From: Phytobacter ursingii | GTDB taxonomy: Bacteria; Pseudomonadota; Gammaproteobacteria; Enterobacterales; Enterobacteriaceae | Direction: 5' to 3' | Length of the DNA: 64,000 nt | NCBI GenBank assembly: GCA_901456055.1 | Contig: CABDWT010000002.1 | Coordinates: 892,599-956,598, forward strand | Shown: positions 18,276 through 26,801 of the stretch, in pieces | Position numbering within the stretch: position 1 is the first letter of the stretch | Layout of the letters: the number at the start of each line of letters is the position of its first letter | Notes under the pieces: generated by a model | What the model saw: the letters and a program-made list of their open reading frames with translations, nothing else | What the model was told of the DNA's origin: nothing | Databases searched by the model: none | Translations under genes and position numbers: made by a program

Positions 18276-19217
18276 ATGCGTTTGAAGCCGTTAGTAACCG
18301 CGCTCTGTGCTGGCGCGCTGCTTGCCGCAGCGCCATTTGCGCAGGCGAAAGAACTGAAATCGATCGGGGTAACGGTAGGCGATCTTGCCAACCCGTTCTT
18401 CGTGCAAATCACCAAAGGGGCGGAGCTGGAAGCGCGTAAGCTGGCGGGCGACAAGGTAAAAGTGACGCTGGTTTCCAGCGGCTACGACCTTGGTCAACAG
18501 GTAGCGCAGATCGATAACTTTATCGCCGCCAAAGTGGACATGATTATCCTCAACGCCGCTGATTCGAAAGGCATTGGGCCTGCCGTAAAACGCGCGAAAG
18601 ATGCCGGTATCGTAGTCGTCGCGGTTGACGTTGCGGCGGAAGGGGCTGATGCCACCATTACCTCGGATAACACCCAGGCCGGGGAAATGGCCTGTAAGTA
18701 CATTACCGACCGTCTGAAAGGCAAAGGCAATGTGGTCATCATCAACGGACCGCCGGTCTCTGCGGTACAAAACCGTGTGGAAGGCTGCCAGACCGAATTC
18801 AAGCGCCACCCGGATATCAAAGTGCTGTCGTCTAACCAGAACGCCAAAGGCAGCCGCGAAGGGGGGCTGGAAGTCATGACCTCGCTGCTGGCCGCCAATC
18901 CGAAGATCGACGGCGTATTTGCGATTAACGATCCGACCGCGATCGGCGCCGATCTGGCCGCTAAACAGGCACAGCGTAACGAGTTCTTTATCGTAGGCGT
19001 CGACGGCAGCCCGGACGGTGAAGAGGCGCTGAAACGCGAGAACTCGCTGTTTGTCGCGACGCCGGCGCAAGATCCCCAGGTGATGGCGGCAAAAGCGGTG
19101 GAAATCGGCTATGACATTCTACAGGGGAAACCCGCACCGAAAGAGCCTGTGTTGATCCCGGTGACGATGATCGACAAGAAAAACGTCGGCACCTATAAGG
19201 GCTGGACGGTTAAATAA
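18276..19217 (+). CDS. Sugar ABC importer periplasmic binding protein
   Basis: 313 residues. A signal peptide ending AQA precedes KELKSIGVTVGDLANPFF, the start of a ribose-binding-protein-like fold. Typical family motifs follow (AADSKGIGPAVKRAKDAGI, VDVAAEGADATI, GVDGSPDGE). A ribosome site (GAGGAAA) precedes ATG 18276. It sets import specificity and may also present ligand to the adjacent sensor kinase; that is inference. Confidence 0.92.
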   Translation: MRLKPLVTALCAGALLAAAPFAQAKELKSIGVTVGDLANPFFVQITKGAELEARKLAGDKVKVTLVSSGYDLGQQVAQIDNFIAAKVDMIILNAADSKGIGPAVKRAKDAGIVVVAVDVAAEGADATITSDNTQAGEMACKYITDRLKGKGNVVIINGPPVSAVQNRVEGCQTEFKRHPDIKVLSSNQNAKGSREGGLEVMTSLLAANPKIDGVFAINDPTAIGADLAAKQAQRNEFFIVGVDGSPDGEEALKRENSLFVATPAQDPQVMAAKAVEIGYDILQGKPAPKEPVLIPVTMIDKKNVGTYKGWTVK

Positions 19218-19228
19218 GGTTTGTGCCG

Positions 19229-19347
19229 CCTGATGCCCTCACCCTAACCCTCTCCCACTGGGAGAGGGAATGTGTTCCTGACTCCTTTTTCACGGTCTGG
19301 TACGGTTTTCTCCCTCTCCCTTGAGGGAGAGGGCCGGGGTGAGGGGG
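19229..19347. repeat. Pair of GGGAGAGGG-type palindromic repeats
   Basis: Follows the binding-protein gene. It begins GCCTGATGCCCTCACCC with CCCTCTCCC-act-GGGAGAGGG, then after ~45 bases a second copy CCCTCTCCC-ttga-GGGAGAGGG and GGGGTGAGGG. Its position after a binding-protein gene repeats the arrangement at alsB/alsA and suggests message stabilisation or differential operon expression. Confidence 0.8.
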
Positions 19348-19373
19348 TTTTCTGTAGACTCTGGGAGATCGCC

Positions 19374-20060
19374 ATGAAACGCTCCGAAATCAATGAGATC
19401 CTCGGCCATACCCGGCAGTTTTTTTCCATGCACGACATCCACTTGCCGCCTTTCGCCAGCTTTCCCCCCACCAAATGGCAGCAGCTTGATCACGACAGCT
19501 GGCGCGAAGTCTTCGACTTAAAGCTGGGTTGGGATGTCACCGCTTTCGGCGGTGATAATTTTTACACCCAGGGGCTCACCCTTTTCACCCTGCGCAACGG
19601 TTCTCCTAATGGCACCCCTTACGCCAAATGCTATGCGGAAAAAATCATGCACGTGCGCGACGGGCAGGTAACGCCCATGCATTTTCACTGGCGCAAACGC
19701 GAAGACATTATTAATCGCGGCGGCGGAAATCTGATTATCGAGCTATGGAACGCCGGTGCGCATGAAGAGACGATGTATACCGACGTGAGTGTGGTGATTG
19801 ACGGTTGTATCCAGACACATTCAGCGGGCAGCCAGTTACGCCTCTCACCAGGGGAAAGCATTTGCCTGCCGCCCGGTCTGTATCACAGCTTTTGGGGTGA
19901 GTCTGGTTTCGGCGATGTGCTGGTCGGCGAAGTGTCGTCAGTCAACGATGACGAACACGACAATCACTTTCTGCACCCGGTAGATCGCTTTAACGACATT
20001 CTGGAAGACGAACCCGCGCAGCTGGTGCTGTGTAACGAATATGGTCTGTTTCTGAACTAA
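19374..20060 (+). CDS. D-lyxose/D-mannose isomerase (cupin sugar isomerase)
   Basis: 228 residues, matching the structurally characterised E. coli O157:H7 isomerase z5688 in length and metal site. The cupin metal ligands are visible as His103, His105, Glu110 (MHFHWRKRE) and His171 (LYHSFWG). That enzyme interconverts D-lyxose/D-xylulose and D-mannose/D-fructose. ATG 19374 follows GGGAG; in-frame codons upstream fall in the repeat. In this operon it would convert the imported aldose to the ketose used by the kinase. Confidence 0.92.
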   Translation: MKRSEINEILGHTRQFFSMHDIHLPPFASFPPTKWQQLDHDSWREVFDLKLGWDVTAFGGDNFYTQGLTLFTLRNGSPNGTPYAKCYAEKIMHVRDGQVTPMHFHWRKREDIINRGGGNLIIELWNAGAHEETMYTDVSVVIDGCIQTHSAGSQLRLSPGESICLPPGLYHSFWGESGFGDVLVGEVSSVNDDEHDNHFLHPVDRFNDILEDEPAQLVLCNEYGLFLN

Positions 20061-20070
20061 GGAGAATACG

Positions 20071-20931
20071 ATGGCTTTGATTTCGCTTGCCCAGGGTTTG
20101 GCGCACGCCCGTGAACATCAGTATGCGTTGGGCGCCTTCAACGTGCTCGACTCCCACTTTTTACGCGCGCTGTTTGCGGCGGCGAAACAGGAGCGATCGC
20201 CCTTTATCATCAATATCGCCGAGGTGCATTTCAAATATGTCTCCCTTGAATCGCTGGTGGAAGCGGTGAAATACGAGGCCGCCCATCATGATATCCCGGT
20301 GGTACTTAACCTCGATCACGGTCTGCATTTTGAATCCGTGGTGCGCGCGTTAAGGCTGGGTTTTACCTCGGTGATGTTTGATGGCTCTACGCTGGAATAC
20401 GAAGAGAATATTCGCCAGACCCGGGAAGTGGTGAAGATGTGCCATGCGGTGGGCGTCTCGGTCGAGGCAGAACTCGGCGCCGTTGGCGGCGATGAAGGCG
20501 GCGCGTTGTATGGTCACGCGGATGAAGCCTGGTTTACCGACCCGGCCAAAGCGCGTGACTTTGTCGACCGCACGGGGATCGACACACTCGCCGTCGCTAT
20601 TGGTAACGCCCATGGCAAATACAAAGGGGAGCCGAAGCTCGACTTTGCTCGCCTGGAAGCGATTCGCCAGCAAACCGGCCTGCCGCTGGTGCTCCATGGC
20701 GGGTCCGGCATCAGTGACGCGGATTTCCGCCGTGCTATCGGGCTCGGCATCCATAAAATCAATTTCTATACCGGGATGTCGCAAGCGGCGCTGGACGCCA
20801 TTGAAGCACGCATGGCCAACCGCCAGCCCATCTACGACGAATTCGCCCAGCTCTTGCTGAGCGTGGAACAGGCCATCACCGACACCGTTGCCGGGCAGAT
20901 GCGCATCTTTGGCAGCGCGGGGCAACTCTGA
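20071..20931 (+). CDS. Class II ketose-phosphate aldolase
   Basis: 286 residues, the fructose-bisphosphate/tagatose-bisphosphate aldolase (class II) barrel. The catalytic Asp and first zinc His are in NLDHGLHFE, the other zinc ligands in AIGNAHGKYKG and LHGGSGI. It should cleave a ketose 1-phosphate or 1,6-bisphosphate to DHAP plus an aldehyde. It follows the isomerase by 10 bases with a GGAG ribosome site, and its stop overlaps the kinase start by one base. Confidence 0.9.
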   Translation: MALISLAQGLAHAREHQYALGAFNVLDSHFLRALFAAAKQERSPFIINIAEVHFKYVSLESLVEAVKYEAAHHDIPVVLNLDHGLHFESVVRALRLGFTSVMFDGSTLEYEENIRQTREVVKMCHAVGVSVEAELGAVGGDEGGALYGHADEAWFTDPAKARDFVDRTGIDTLAVAIGNAHGKYKGEPKLDFARLEAIRQQTGLPLVLHGGSGISDADFRRAIGLGIHKINFYTGMSQAALDAIEARMANRQPIYDEFAQLLLSVEQAITDTVAGQMRIFGSAGQL

Positions 20932-21935
20932 TGGAACGAAAAGGCGTTATCGCCGCCGGAAACATGCTGGTCGATCACGTACACCAGATAGTGCAATGGC
21001 CGGAGCGTGGCTGGTTAGCTGAGATCACGCAAAGCGAGCGTTCAACCGGCGGAGCGCCGCTCAATGTCCTGCTGACACTGGCCAAAATGCGCACGGGCAT
21101 GCCGCTACAGGCGGTGGGACTGGTGGGCGAAGACAGCGACGGTGATTATATTATGGCGATGCTCGACCAGTATCATGTCAATCGTCAGCATGTGCAGCGC
21201 ACCAATTCAGCCCCGACGTCTATGTCGCAGGTCATGACTGATCCAACCGGGCAACGCACCTTCTTCCACTCCCCCGGCGCCAACCGTCTTCTGGATCTTC
21301 CGGCATTCGGCAGCCTGGACCCGACCATGAAAATCTTCCATCTCGGCTATCTGTTGCTGCTCGACAGCCTTGACCTGCCGGATGAGGAGTTTGGTACCCG
21401 CAGCGCCCGCCTGCTGGCGCAGATGCGCGAACAGGGCTACGAAACATCGCTCGATCTGGTCTCCCGTAAAGGCGACCCGCGTTATCAGCCGCTGGTGATG
21501 CCTTGCCTGCCGCATCTGGATTATCTGGTTATCAATGAGATGGAGGCAGGGGAATTTAGCGGGCTGGAAATGCGGCTGCCTGACGATTCACCGCATATCG
21601 CCAACATCGCCACGGCCGCCTCGCAGCTACTCGCCGCAGGGGTACGCCAGCGCGTGGTGATCCACTGCCCGGAAGGGGCATGGGGCGAGGAACCTGGCCG
21701 CGAAGGGCAGTGGATAGCGACACAGATGCTCGCGCAGGAGGAAATTATCGGTAGCGTGGGCGCGGGAGACGCGTTTTGCGCCGGGCTGCTCTACGGTTGC
21801 CACGAGCGCTGGCCGCTGGCGCAAAGCATTCAACTGGCTCATGCCTGTGCCCGCGCCAGCCTGCTCTGCGCGAACGCCATTGACGGGGCGAAATCGCTGG
21901 AAGAATTAAAACAAGAGATCGACAGCACGGCGTAA
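20931..21935 (+). CDS. PfkB-family carbohydrate kinase
   Basis: 334 residues, ribokinase/PfkB fold. N-terminal sugar-binding GG motif (STGGAPLNV) and C-terminal catalytic GSVGAGDAFCAGL with the active-site Asp are present. It starts at the last base of the aldolase stop. Logical role: phosphorylate the ketose made by the isomerase so that the aldolase can cleave it. Whether it phosphorylates C1 or C6 cannot be told from sequence. Confidence 0.9.
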   Translation: MERKGVIAAGNMLVDHVHQIVQWPERGWLAEITQSERSTGGAPLNVLLTLAKMRTGMPLQAVGLVGEDSDGDYIMAMLDQYHVNRQHVQRTNSAPTSMSQVMTDPTGQRTFFHSPGANRLLDLPAFGSLDPTMKIFHLGYLLLLDSLDLPDEEFGTRSARLLAQMREQGYETSLDLVSRKGDPRYQPLVMPCLPHLDYLVINEMEAGEFSGLEMRLPDDSPHIANIATAASQLLAAGVRQRVVIHCPEGAWGEEPGREGQWIATQMLAQEEIIGSVGAGDAFCAGLLYGCHERWPLAQSIQLAHACARASLLCANAIDGAKSLEELKQEIDSTA

Positions 21936-21939
21936 CCCG

Positions 21940-22671
21940 CTACGCCGCCTGCTCGCTGTGTATGACATCCGCTGCAAACACGTAGCCCAGCCCGCGTATC
22001 GTTTTGATTAACGCGGGTTGATGTGGATTGATCTCAATTTTACGGCGCAGGCGCATGATCAACACATCGATGGTGCGGTCGAACACCTCAATGCTCTCGC
22101 TGTGGGTCAGCTCCAGCAGTTGCTCACGACTCAGCACCCGCCGCGCGTTTTGTACCAGCGCCAGCAGCAGGCTGTATTCCCCCTGGGTTAAATCGACGGT
22201 TTGCTGACGGGAGTCGCTAAGCTGGCAGCGTGCGGGATCAAGGTGCCAGCCATTGAAGGCGTAGCCGGCCATTTTCACCGTCTGCACATCGGCCGCCAGC
22301 ACCCCCGTGCGACGCATCACCGCCTTCACCCGCGCCACCAGCACGCGTGGGGTAAAGGGTTTGCCGATATAATCATCGGCCCCCATTTCCAGCCCCACCA
22401 CGACATCCGATTCGCTACCCAGCCCCGTGAGCATAATCACCGGCAGCTCAGGACGTTGTTTCTGCAATTGGGTGAGCACCATCAGGCCGTTGATGTCAGG
22501 CAGAACCATGTCGAGTAACACCAGCGCAATTTCAGGATGCCGTGCCGTAGTGGCAATCGCATCCAGCCCGTTATGGCACACATGTACCGTAAAGACATGC
22601 TCGCTCAACACGTCCCTGAGCAGCTCGCAGACCGCCAAATCGTCATCCACTACCAGAATTGCAGGTTTCAT
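21940..22671 (-). CDS. OmpR/PhoB-type response regulator
   Basis: 243 residues. Receiver domain with acidic pocket Asp9-Asp11, phospho-Asp54 (LLDMVLPD), Thr82 and Lys104 (GKPF), then a winged-helix DNA-binding domain (DLTQGEYSLLLAL, DRTIDVLIMRLRRKI, TIRGLGYVF). No kinase gene adjoins it; the hybrid kinase on the other flank of the operon is the obvious partner. ATG 22671 is preferred because GGA lies at a good distance; ATG 22680 is also possible. Convergent with the kinase gene, 4 bases apart. Confidence 0.9.
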   Translation of the reverse strand: MKPAILVVDDDLAVCELLRDVLSEHVFTVHVCHNGLDAIATTARHPEIALVLLDMVLPDINGLMVLTQLQKQRPELPVIMLTGLGSESDVVVGLEMGADDYIGKPFTPRVLVARVKAVMRRTGVLAADVQTVKMAGYAFNGWHLDPARCQLSDSRQQTVDLTQGEYSLLLALVQNARRVLSREQLLELTHSESIEVFDRTIDVLIMRLRRKIEINPHQPALIKTIRGLGYVFAADVIHSEQAA

Positions 22672-22784
22672 TGTCCGCATCCGTCAGGAAAAGTGACTCG
22701 TTGCTTTATTTTATTTGGCGCAACCATAAAGGCAGTGAATTAATGCTGTTTTTATAATCGCGGTCACATCCCTCGTCTTCGACA

Positions 22785-22798
22785 CGTCAAATTTGACG
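22785..22798. promoter_or_regulatory. Perfect palindrome upstream of fdhF, candidate FhlA site
   Basis: CGTCAAATTTGACG is a perfect 14-bp palindrome about 105 bases upstream of the predicted fdhF transcription start. In K-12 the FhlA activator binds roughly this far upstream of the sigma-54 promoter. The assignment to FhlA is inference from position. Confidence 0.6.
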
Positions 22799-22869
22799 AT
22801 GGACTGCCCTTCGTCAGTATTTTGACCAAAATTCAGACGTAAAATCAGGCAATACCCACAAAAGAAGCA

Positions 22870-22885
22870 TGGCATAAAAGATGCA
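22870..22885 (+). promoter_or_regulatory. Sigma-54 promoter of fdhF
   Basis: TGGCAT and ATGCAT blocks with GG and GC dinucleotides separated by 10 bases give the -24/-12 signature. It lies ~55 bases upstream of the fdhF ATG. K-12 fdhF is likewise sigma-54 and FhlA dependent and is induced by formate without oxygen. Confidence 0.85.
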
Positions 22886-22939
22886 TAATGGGTCGAGTGA
22901 GCGCGCAACGCGCGATCTTTCTTAACTGGAGCGATAGCG

Positions 22940-25087
22940 ATGAAAAAAGTCGTCACGGTTTGTCCGTATTGCGCCTCAGGTTGCAAGATTAACCTGGTGG
23001 TGGATAACGGAAAAATCGTTCGGGCGGAGGCTGCGCAAGGAAAGACCAACCAGGGTACCCTGTGTCTGAAAGGCTACTATGGCTGGGATTTTATTAATGA
23101 TACACAGATCCTTACGCCTCGTCTGAAAACCCCAATGATCCGTCGCCAGCGTGGCGGCAAACTGGAAGCCGTCTCCTGGGATGAAGCCCTGGATTACGTT
23201 GCCACTCGCCTGAGCGCCATTAAAGAGAAGTATGGCCCGGATGCGATTCAGACAACCGGCTCGTCCCGTGGTACGGGGAACGAAACCAACTACATTATGC
23301 AAAAATTTGCGCGCGCCGTTATTGGTACCAATAACGTGGACTGCTGCGCACGCGTCTGACACGGCCCATCGGTTGCAGGTCTGCACCAGTCGGTCGGCAA
23401 TGGCGCAATGAGTAATGCCATTAACGAAATTGATAACACGGATCTCGTGTTTATCTTTGGCTATAACCCGGCGGATTCGCACCCTATCGTGGCTAACCAC
23501 GTCATTCGGGCGAAACAGAACGGGGCCAAAATCATCGTCTGCGATCCGCGTAAAATCGAAACTGCGCGTATTGCTGATATGCACGTTGCATTGAAAAACG
23601 GCTCGAATATCGCGCTGTTAAATGCGTTCGGGCATGTGATTATTGAAGAAAACCTGTATGACCAGGCGTTTGTCGCCTCGCGTACCCAGGGTTTTGAAGA
23701 GTACAAAAAAATCGTCGAAGGCTATACGCCAGAGTCGGTGGAAGAGGTAACGGGCGTGCGCGCGGCGGATATTCGTAAAGCTGCCCGTATGTATGCCGGT
23801 GCGAAAAACGCCACGATTCTGTGGGGCATGGGCGTAACCCAGTTCTATCAGGGCGTGGAGACGGTACGTTCACTGACCAGTCTCGCCATGCTGACGGGTA
23901 ATCTGGGCAAACCGCATGTTGGGGTGAACCCGGTACGCGGGCAGAACAACGTCCAGGGCGCCTGCGATATGGGTGCGCTGCCGGATACGTTCCCCGGCTA
24001 CCAGTTCGTCAAAGAACAGGCTCACCGCGATAAATTCGCGAAAGCCTGGGGCGTTACGGACCTGCCTGCGCATACCGGCTATCGCATCAGCGAACTGCCG
24101 CACCGCGCGGCGCATGGTGAAGTGCGCGCCGCCTACATCATGGGGGAAGATCCGCTGCAGACCGATGCAGAACTCTCCGCCGTGCGTAAGGCGTTTGAGG
24201 ATCTGGAACTGGTCATCGTGCAGGATATCTTTATGACCAAAACCGCGTCGGCGGCGGACGTCATATTGCCATCCACCTCCTGGGGCGAGCACGAAGGTGT
24301 GTTCACGGCGGCTGACCGTGGCTTCCAGCGCTTCTTTAAAGCGGTGGAACCGAAGTGGGATCTAAAAACGGACTGGCAGATTATCAGTGAGATAGCCACC
24401 CGTATGGGCTACCCGATGCATTACAACAACACGCAGGAAATCTGGGATGAGTTACGTCATCTCTGCCCGGATTTCTACGGTGCCACCTATGAGAAAATGG
24501 GTGAGCTGGGCTACATCCAGTGGCCGTGTCGTGACACATCGGATGCCGATCAAGGGACGTCGTATCTCTTTAAAGAGAAGTTCGACACCGATACCGGGCT
24601 GGCGAAGTTCTTCACCTGCGACTGGGTCGCGCCTATCGATAAACTCACTGACGAGTATCCGATGGTGCTCTCCACCGTACGTGAAGTGGGACACTACTCT
24701 TGCCGTTCGATGACCGGCAACTGTGCGGCGCTCTCAGCCCTGGCGGATGAACCCGGCTATGCGCAAATCAACACTGCCGATGCCGCGCGCCTCGGTATTG
24801 AAGATGAAGCGCTGGTGTGGGTCAACTCGCGTAAAGGCCGTATTATCACCCGTGCGCAGGTCAGTGAACGCCCGAACAAAGGCGCGGTATATATGACCTA
24901 CCAGTGGTGGATTGGTGCCTGCAACGAGCTGGTGACGGAGAACCTGAGTCCGATTACCAAAACGCCGGAGTACAAATACTGTGCGGTGAATGTGGAACGT
25001 ATTCCCGACCAGCATGCTGCCGAGCAGTATGTGATCGACGAGTACAACAAACTGAAATCGCGTCTGCGTGAAAGCGCGCTGGGTTAA
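22940..25087 (+). CDS. fdhF: Formate dehydrogenase H, selenoprotein (in-frame TGA)
   Basis: 715 residues if TGA at 23357-23359 is read as selenocysteine-140, as in K-12. The frame continues without other stops on both sides. The N-terminal [4Fe-4S] ligands Cys8, Cys11, Cys15 and Cys42 are visible, and the active-site context is CCARV-Sec-HGPSVAG. It oxidises formate to CO2 and passes electrons to hydrogenase 3 in the formate-hydrogen-lyase complex, using bis-MGD molybdenum. Gene finders that stop at TGA will split it into 22940-23359 and 23408-25087. GGAG precedes ATG 22940. Confidence 0.97.
23357..23397 (+). promoter_or_regulatory. SECIS element of fdhF
   Basis: The ~40 bases starting at the TGA can fold into the bacterial selenocysteine insertion hairpin, with a GGTTGCAGGTCTGCACC stem-loop as its apex (23373-23389). 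SelB binds this apex and delivers Sec-tRNA. Sequence is practically that of E. coli fdhF. Confidence 0.9.
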
Positions 25088-25100
25088 TCGTGGCGGACAA

Positions 25101-25136
25101 AAAACGGGGTGCGATAATCGCACCCCGTTTTATTTT
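25101..25136 (+). terminator. Terminator after fdhF
   Basis: A 15-bp perfect stem, AAAACGGGGTGCGAT and its complement, followed by ATTTTGTT. It ends 50 bases after the fdhF stop and also faces the minus-strand gene ending at 25164, so it may act in both directions. Confidence 0.85.
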
Positions 25137-25163
25137 GTTATTTATGACATAACCATTAATTTA

Positions 25164-25664
25164 TTATGGTTTTAAATTGAGCAGTGCTGAAATAACAGGC
25201 AAAATATTCTCTTCAAACGCGACGCGTTCAGGTTCGCGTTTTTCACTTAAGAAGTCATCAGAAATGGGAATATCGCCACCGCCATGCTCGCTTTTACGGC
25301 TCAGGGCATAATGAAATGTTCTCATCTCCCCCACGCGCGAAATTGTATAGATCTCAGTAAAGCGGCTGAGATGTTTTTCCGGGAGGAATGGGGCTTTCTT
25401 CGTTATTCGCCCGGTGGCAACATCAAAAATGAGTACTTCCGCATTTTTAAGGGTGTAGATAAGCCCGTAGCCCGTCAGAATAGCGCCGAAAAGCAGAAAC
25501 ACGATGACTGATTGTAATGTTCTGCCATTCATCTGCGCCCAAATAAGGGTGCCGATCAGCAGGACAATACCGGCAATGACAAATACCAGTGCGCTGCCGA
25601 CCTTCCACGGGCGATATACCAGACGCCGGTCGTTCAATTCCACCAGCATAGAGGCTGGCATCAT
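25164..25664 (-). CDS. Membrane protein of unknown function (second of a pair)
   Basis: 166 residues. A short N-terminal segment is followed by two membrane helices (SALVFVIAGIVLLIGTLIWA and SVIVFLLFGAILTGYGLIY), then a soluble domain with an EVLIFDVATGRITKKAP segment. Architecture mirrors the preceding gene, including the FD-hydrophobic-strand after the second helix, so the two look like diverged copies. The ATG overlaps the upstream stop. Not recognised; a PH-like or bYcxB-like cytoplasmic domain is possible. Confidence 0.65.
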   Translation of the reverse strand: MMPASMLVELNDRRLVYRPWKVGSALVFVIAGIVLLIGTLIWAQMNGRTLQSVIVFLLFGAILTGYGLIYTLKNAEVLIFDVATGRITKKAPFLPEKHLSRFTEIYTISRVGEMRTFHYALSRKSEHGGGDIPISDDFLSEKREPERVAFEENILPVISALLNLKP

Positions 25665-26137
25665 GCATCTCTCCGCTGGCTGATGCCCAGAAAGGTTTCC
25701 GTCTCTTCCATCATGGCCTGCGGCGCTTTCTGACCGGGGCCAAACTGCCTTATCGGCATTTTCGACGTTTTCCCGTCAACGTTAAAGACCACATTCACAA
25801 TACTGTTACGAATCAGGCCAAAAAAGCGGTACTGACGAATCAACTCAAGCCCGGCGAAATTATCCAGCGATTGATTGTACGTCGTTTTACCACCGCCATT
25901 CTGGATATAAAAGATGCGCTTATCTAAATCGAATACCATCTTGATACGCAGCGTTGCCAGCATCACCCCTGCAACGGCAAATAAAACTAGCGCGACAATA
26001 ATACCGCGCAGTGATGATTCATGTTTGAAATAAGCATAAACCCCCAACGCAGCAAACGCGATCGCAAGGGCTATTTTCAATCCCTTTTGATTTTTCACAA
26101 TATAGCGATTGCCTTCGTGTAGATAAAAGTCTGACAT
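25661..26137 (-). CDS. Membrane protein of unknown function (first of a pair)
   Basis: 158 residues. Two predicted membrane helices (~20-37 and ~44-62) follow a polar N-terminus (MSDFYLHEGNRYIVKNQKG). A soluble domain follows with KMVFDLDKRIFYIQNGGGKTTYN and a basic second half. An AAGGAGAG ribosome site precedes ATG 26137. It forms a two-gene operon with the next gene, overlapping it by 4 bases. No family recognised with confidence. Confidence 0.65.
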   Translation of the reverse strand: MSDFYLHEGNRYIVKNQKGLKIALAIAFAALGVYAYFKHESSLRGIIVALVLFAVAGVMLATLRIKMVFDLDKRIFYIQNGGGKTTYNQSLDNFAGLELIRQYRFFGLIRNSIVNVVFNVDGKTSKMPIRQFGPGQKAPQAMMEETETFLGISQRRDA

Positions 26138-26227
26138 TCCTGAACTCTCCTTATCATCAGGGAAACGTTAAACGCGCGCCAATATCCGCGACAGAAGTAT
26201 TATGGCTACAATTATTTAATCTGCTAT

Positions 26228-26259
26228 AAAAAAATCGCCCCCGCAATTTGGGGGGCGAC
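26228..26259 (-). terminator. Terminator of the VOC-protein gene
   Basis: On the minus strand TCGCCCCC and GGGGGCGA form an 8-bp GC stem followed by seven T residues. It ends the transcript of the gene at 26298-26684. Confidence 0.8.
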
Positions 26260-26297
26260 ACGCGCTATACAGATATTATAGGAACCTGTAAGGGGCT

Positions 26298-26684
26298 TTA
26301 CGCCGCGACCAACTCAATGCGATTGCCGTCCGGGTCGGCAATGACCGCTTCATAAAACCCATCGCCGGTCCATCTTGCGGGGCTGAGTAAACGCCCGTTA
26401 GCCTGTGCTTTTTGCGCCATCGCTTCCACATCCTTAACGCTGCCGACAGAAATCGCGATATGCGCCCAGCCGACAAACTCCGGGTTAGCTGGCGCATCAT
26501 CAAGCACAGGCAAGGCCATCAGTTCAATGGTCGGTCCCTCGGTCAGGGAAATGAAGTGCGATGCGAACCCAGGACGATTTTTACTCAGATAGCGTTCGTT
26601 GCGCTGACCGCCGAACACGTCCTGCCAGAAAGCGACTTGCGCATCGAGGTTGCGTGTCCAGAGCGCGACATGTGCAATTTTCAT
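26298..26684 (-). CDS. VOC-superfamily (glyoxalase/dioxygenase-like) protein
   Basis: 128 residues with the paired beta-alpha-beta-beta-beta modules of the vicinal-oxygen-chelate fold (KIAHVALWTRNLDAQVAFWQDVFG at the start, FYEAVIADPDGNRIELV at the end). His5, Glu near ~54, His ~73 and Glu ~125 are positioned as metal ligands. Substrate cannot be predicted; family members include glyoxalase I-like and antibiotic-binding proteins. Divergent from the DeoR-type regulator. Confidence 0.8.
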   Translation of the reverse strand: MKIAHVALWTRNLDAQVAFWQDVFGGQRNERYLSKNRPGFASHFISLTEGPTIELMALPVLDDAPANPEFVGWAHIAISVGSVKDVEAMAQKAQANGRLLSPARWTGDGFYEAVIADPDGNRIELVAA

Positions 26685-26720
26685 CTTTTATCTCCATCGT
26701 GGTTATGCCCGGTGACAGCG

Positions 26721-26801
26721 TTGACAAGGCAGTTAAGAATGCTGGATTATGCTCATTATTGCTCGATGATATTTCAATAAAGAGGCTTTATGCTCGATTA
26801 T
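26721..26801 (+). promoter_or_regulatory. Promoter and repeated motif before the DeoR-type gene
   Basis: TTGACA (26721-26726) and GATTAT (26745-26750) form a plausible sigma-70 promoter with an 18-base spacer. Three direct copies of TGCTCRWTNAT lie at 26750-26759, 26760-26770 and 26791-26801, the last inside the first codons of the regulator gene. The placement over and just after the promoter suggests autoregulation. Confidence 0.45.

Noticed and set aside
18291-19070. 259-codon minus-strand frame opposite the sugar-binding protein
   Set aside because: Fully antisense to a gene with signal peptide and family motifs; low-complexity shadow translation.
22940-23359. fdhF interrupted by an in-frame stop, as if a pseudogene
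   Set aside because: TGA falls at codon 140 with the SECIS hairpin right after it; it is the known selenocysteine codon.
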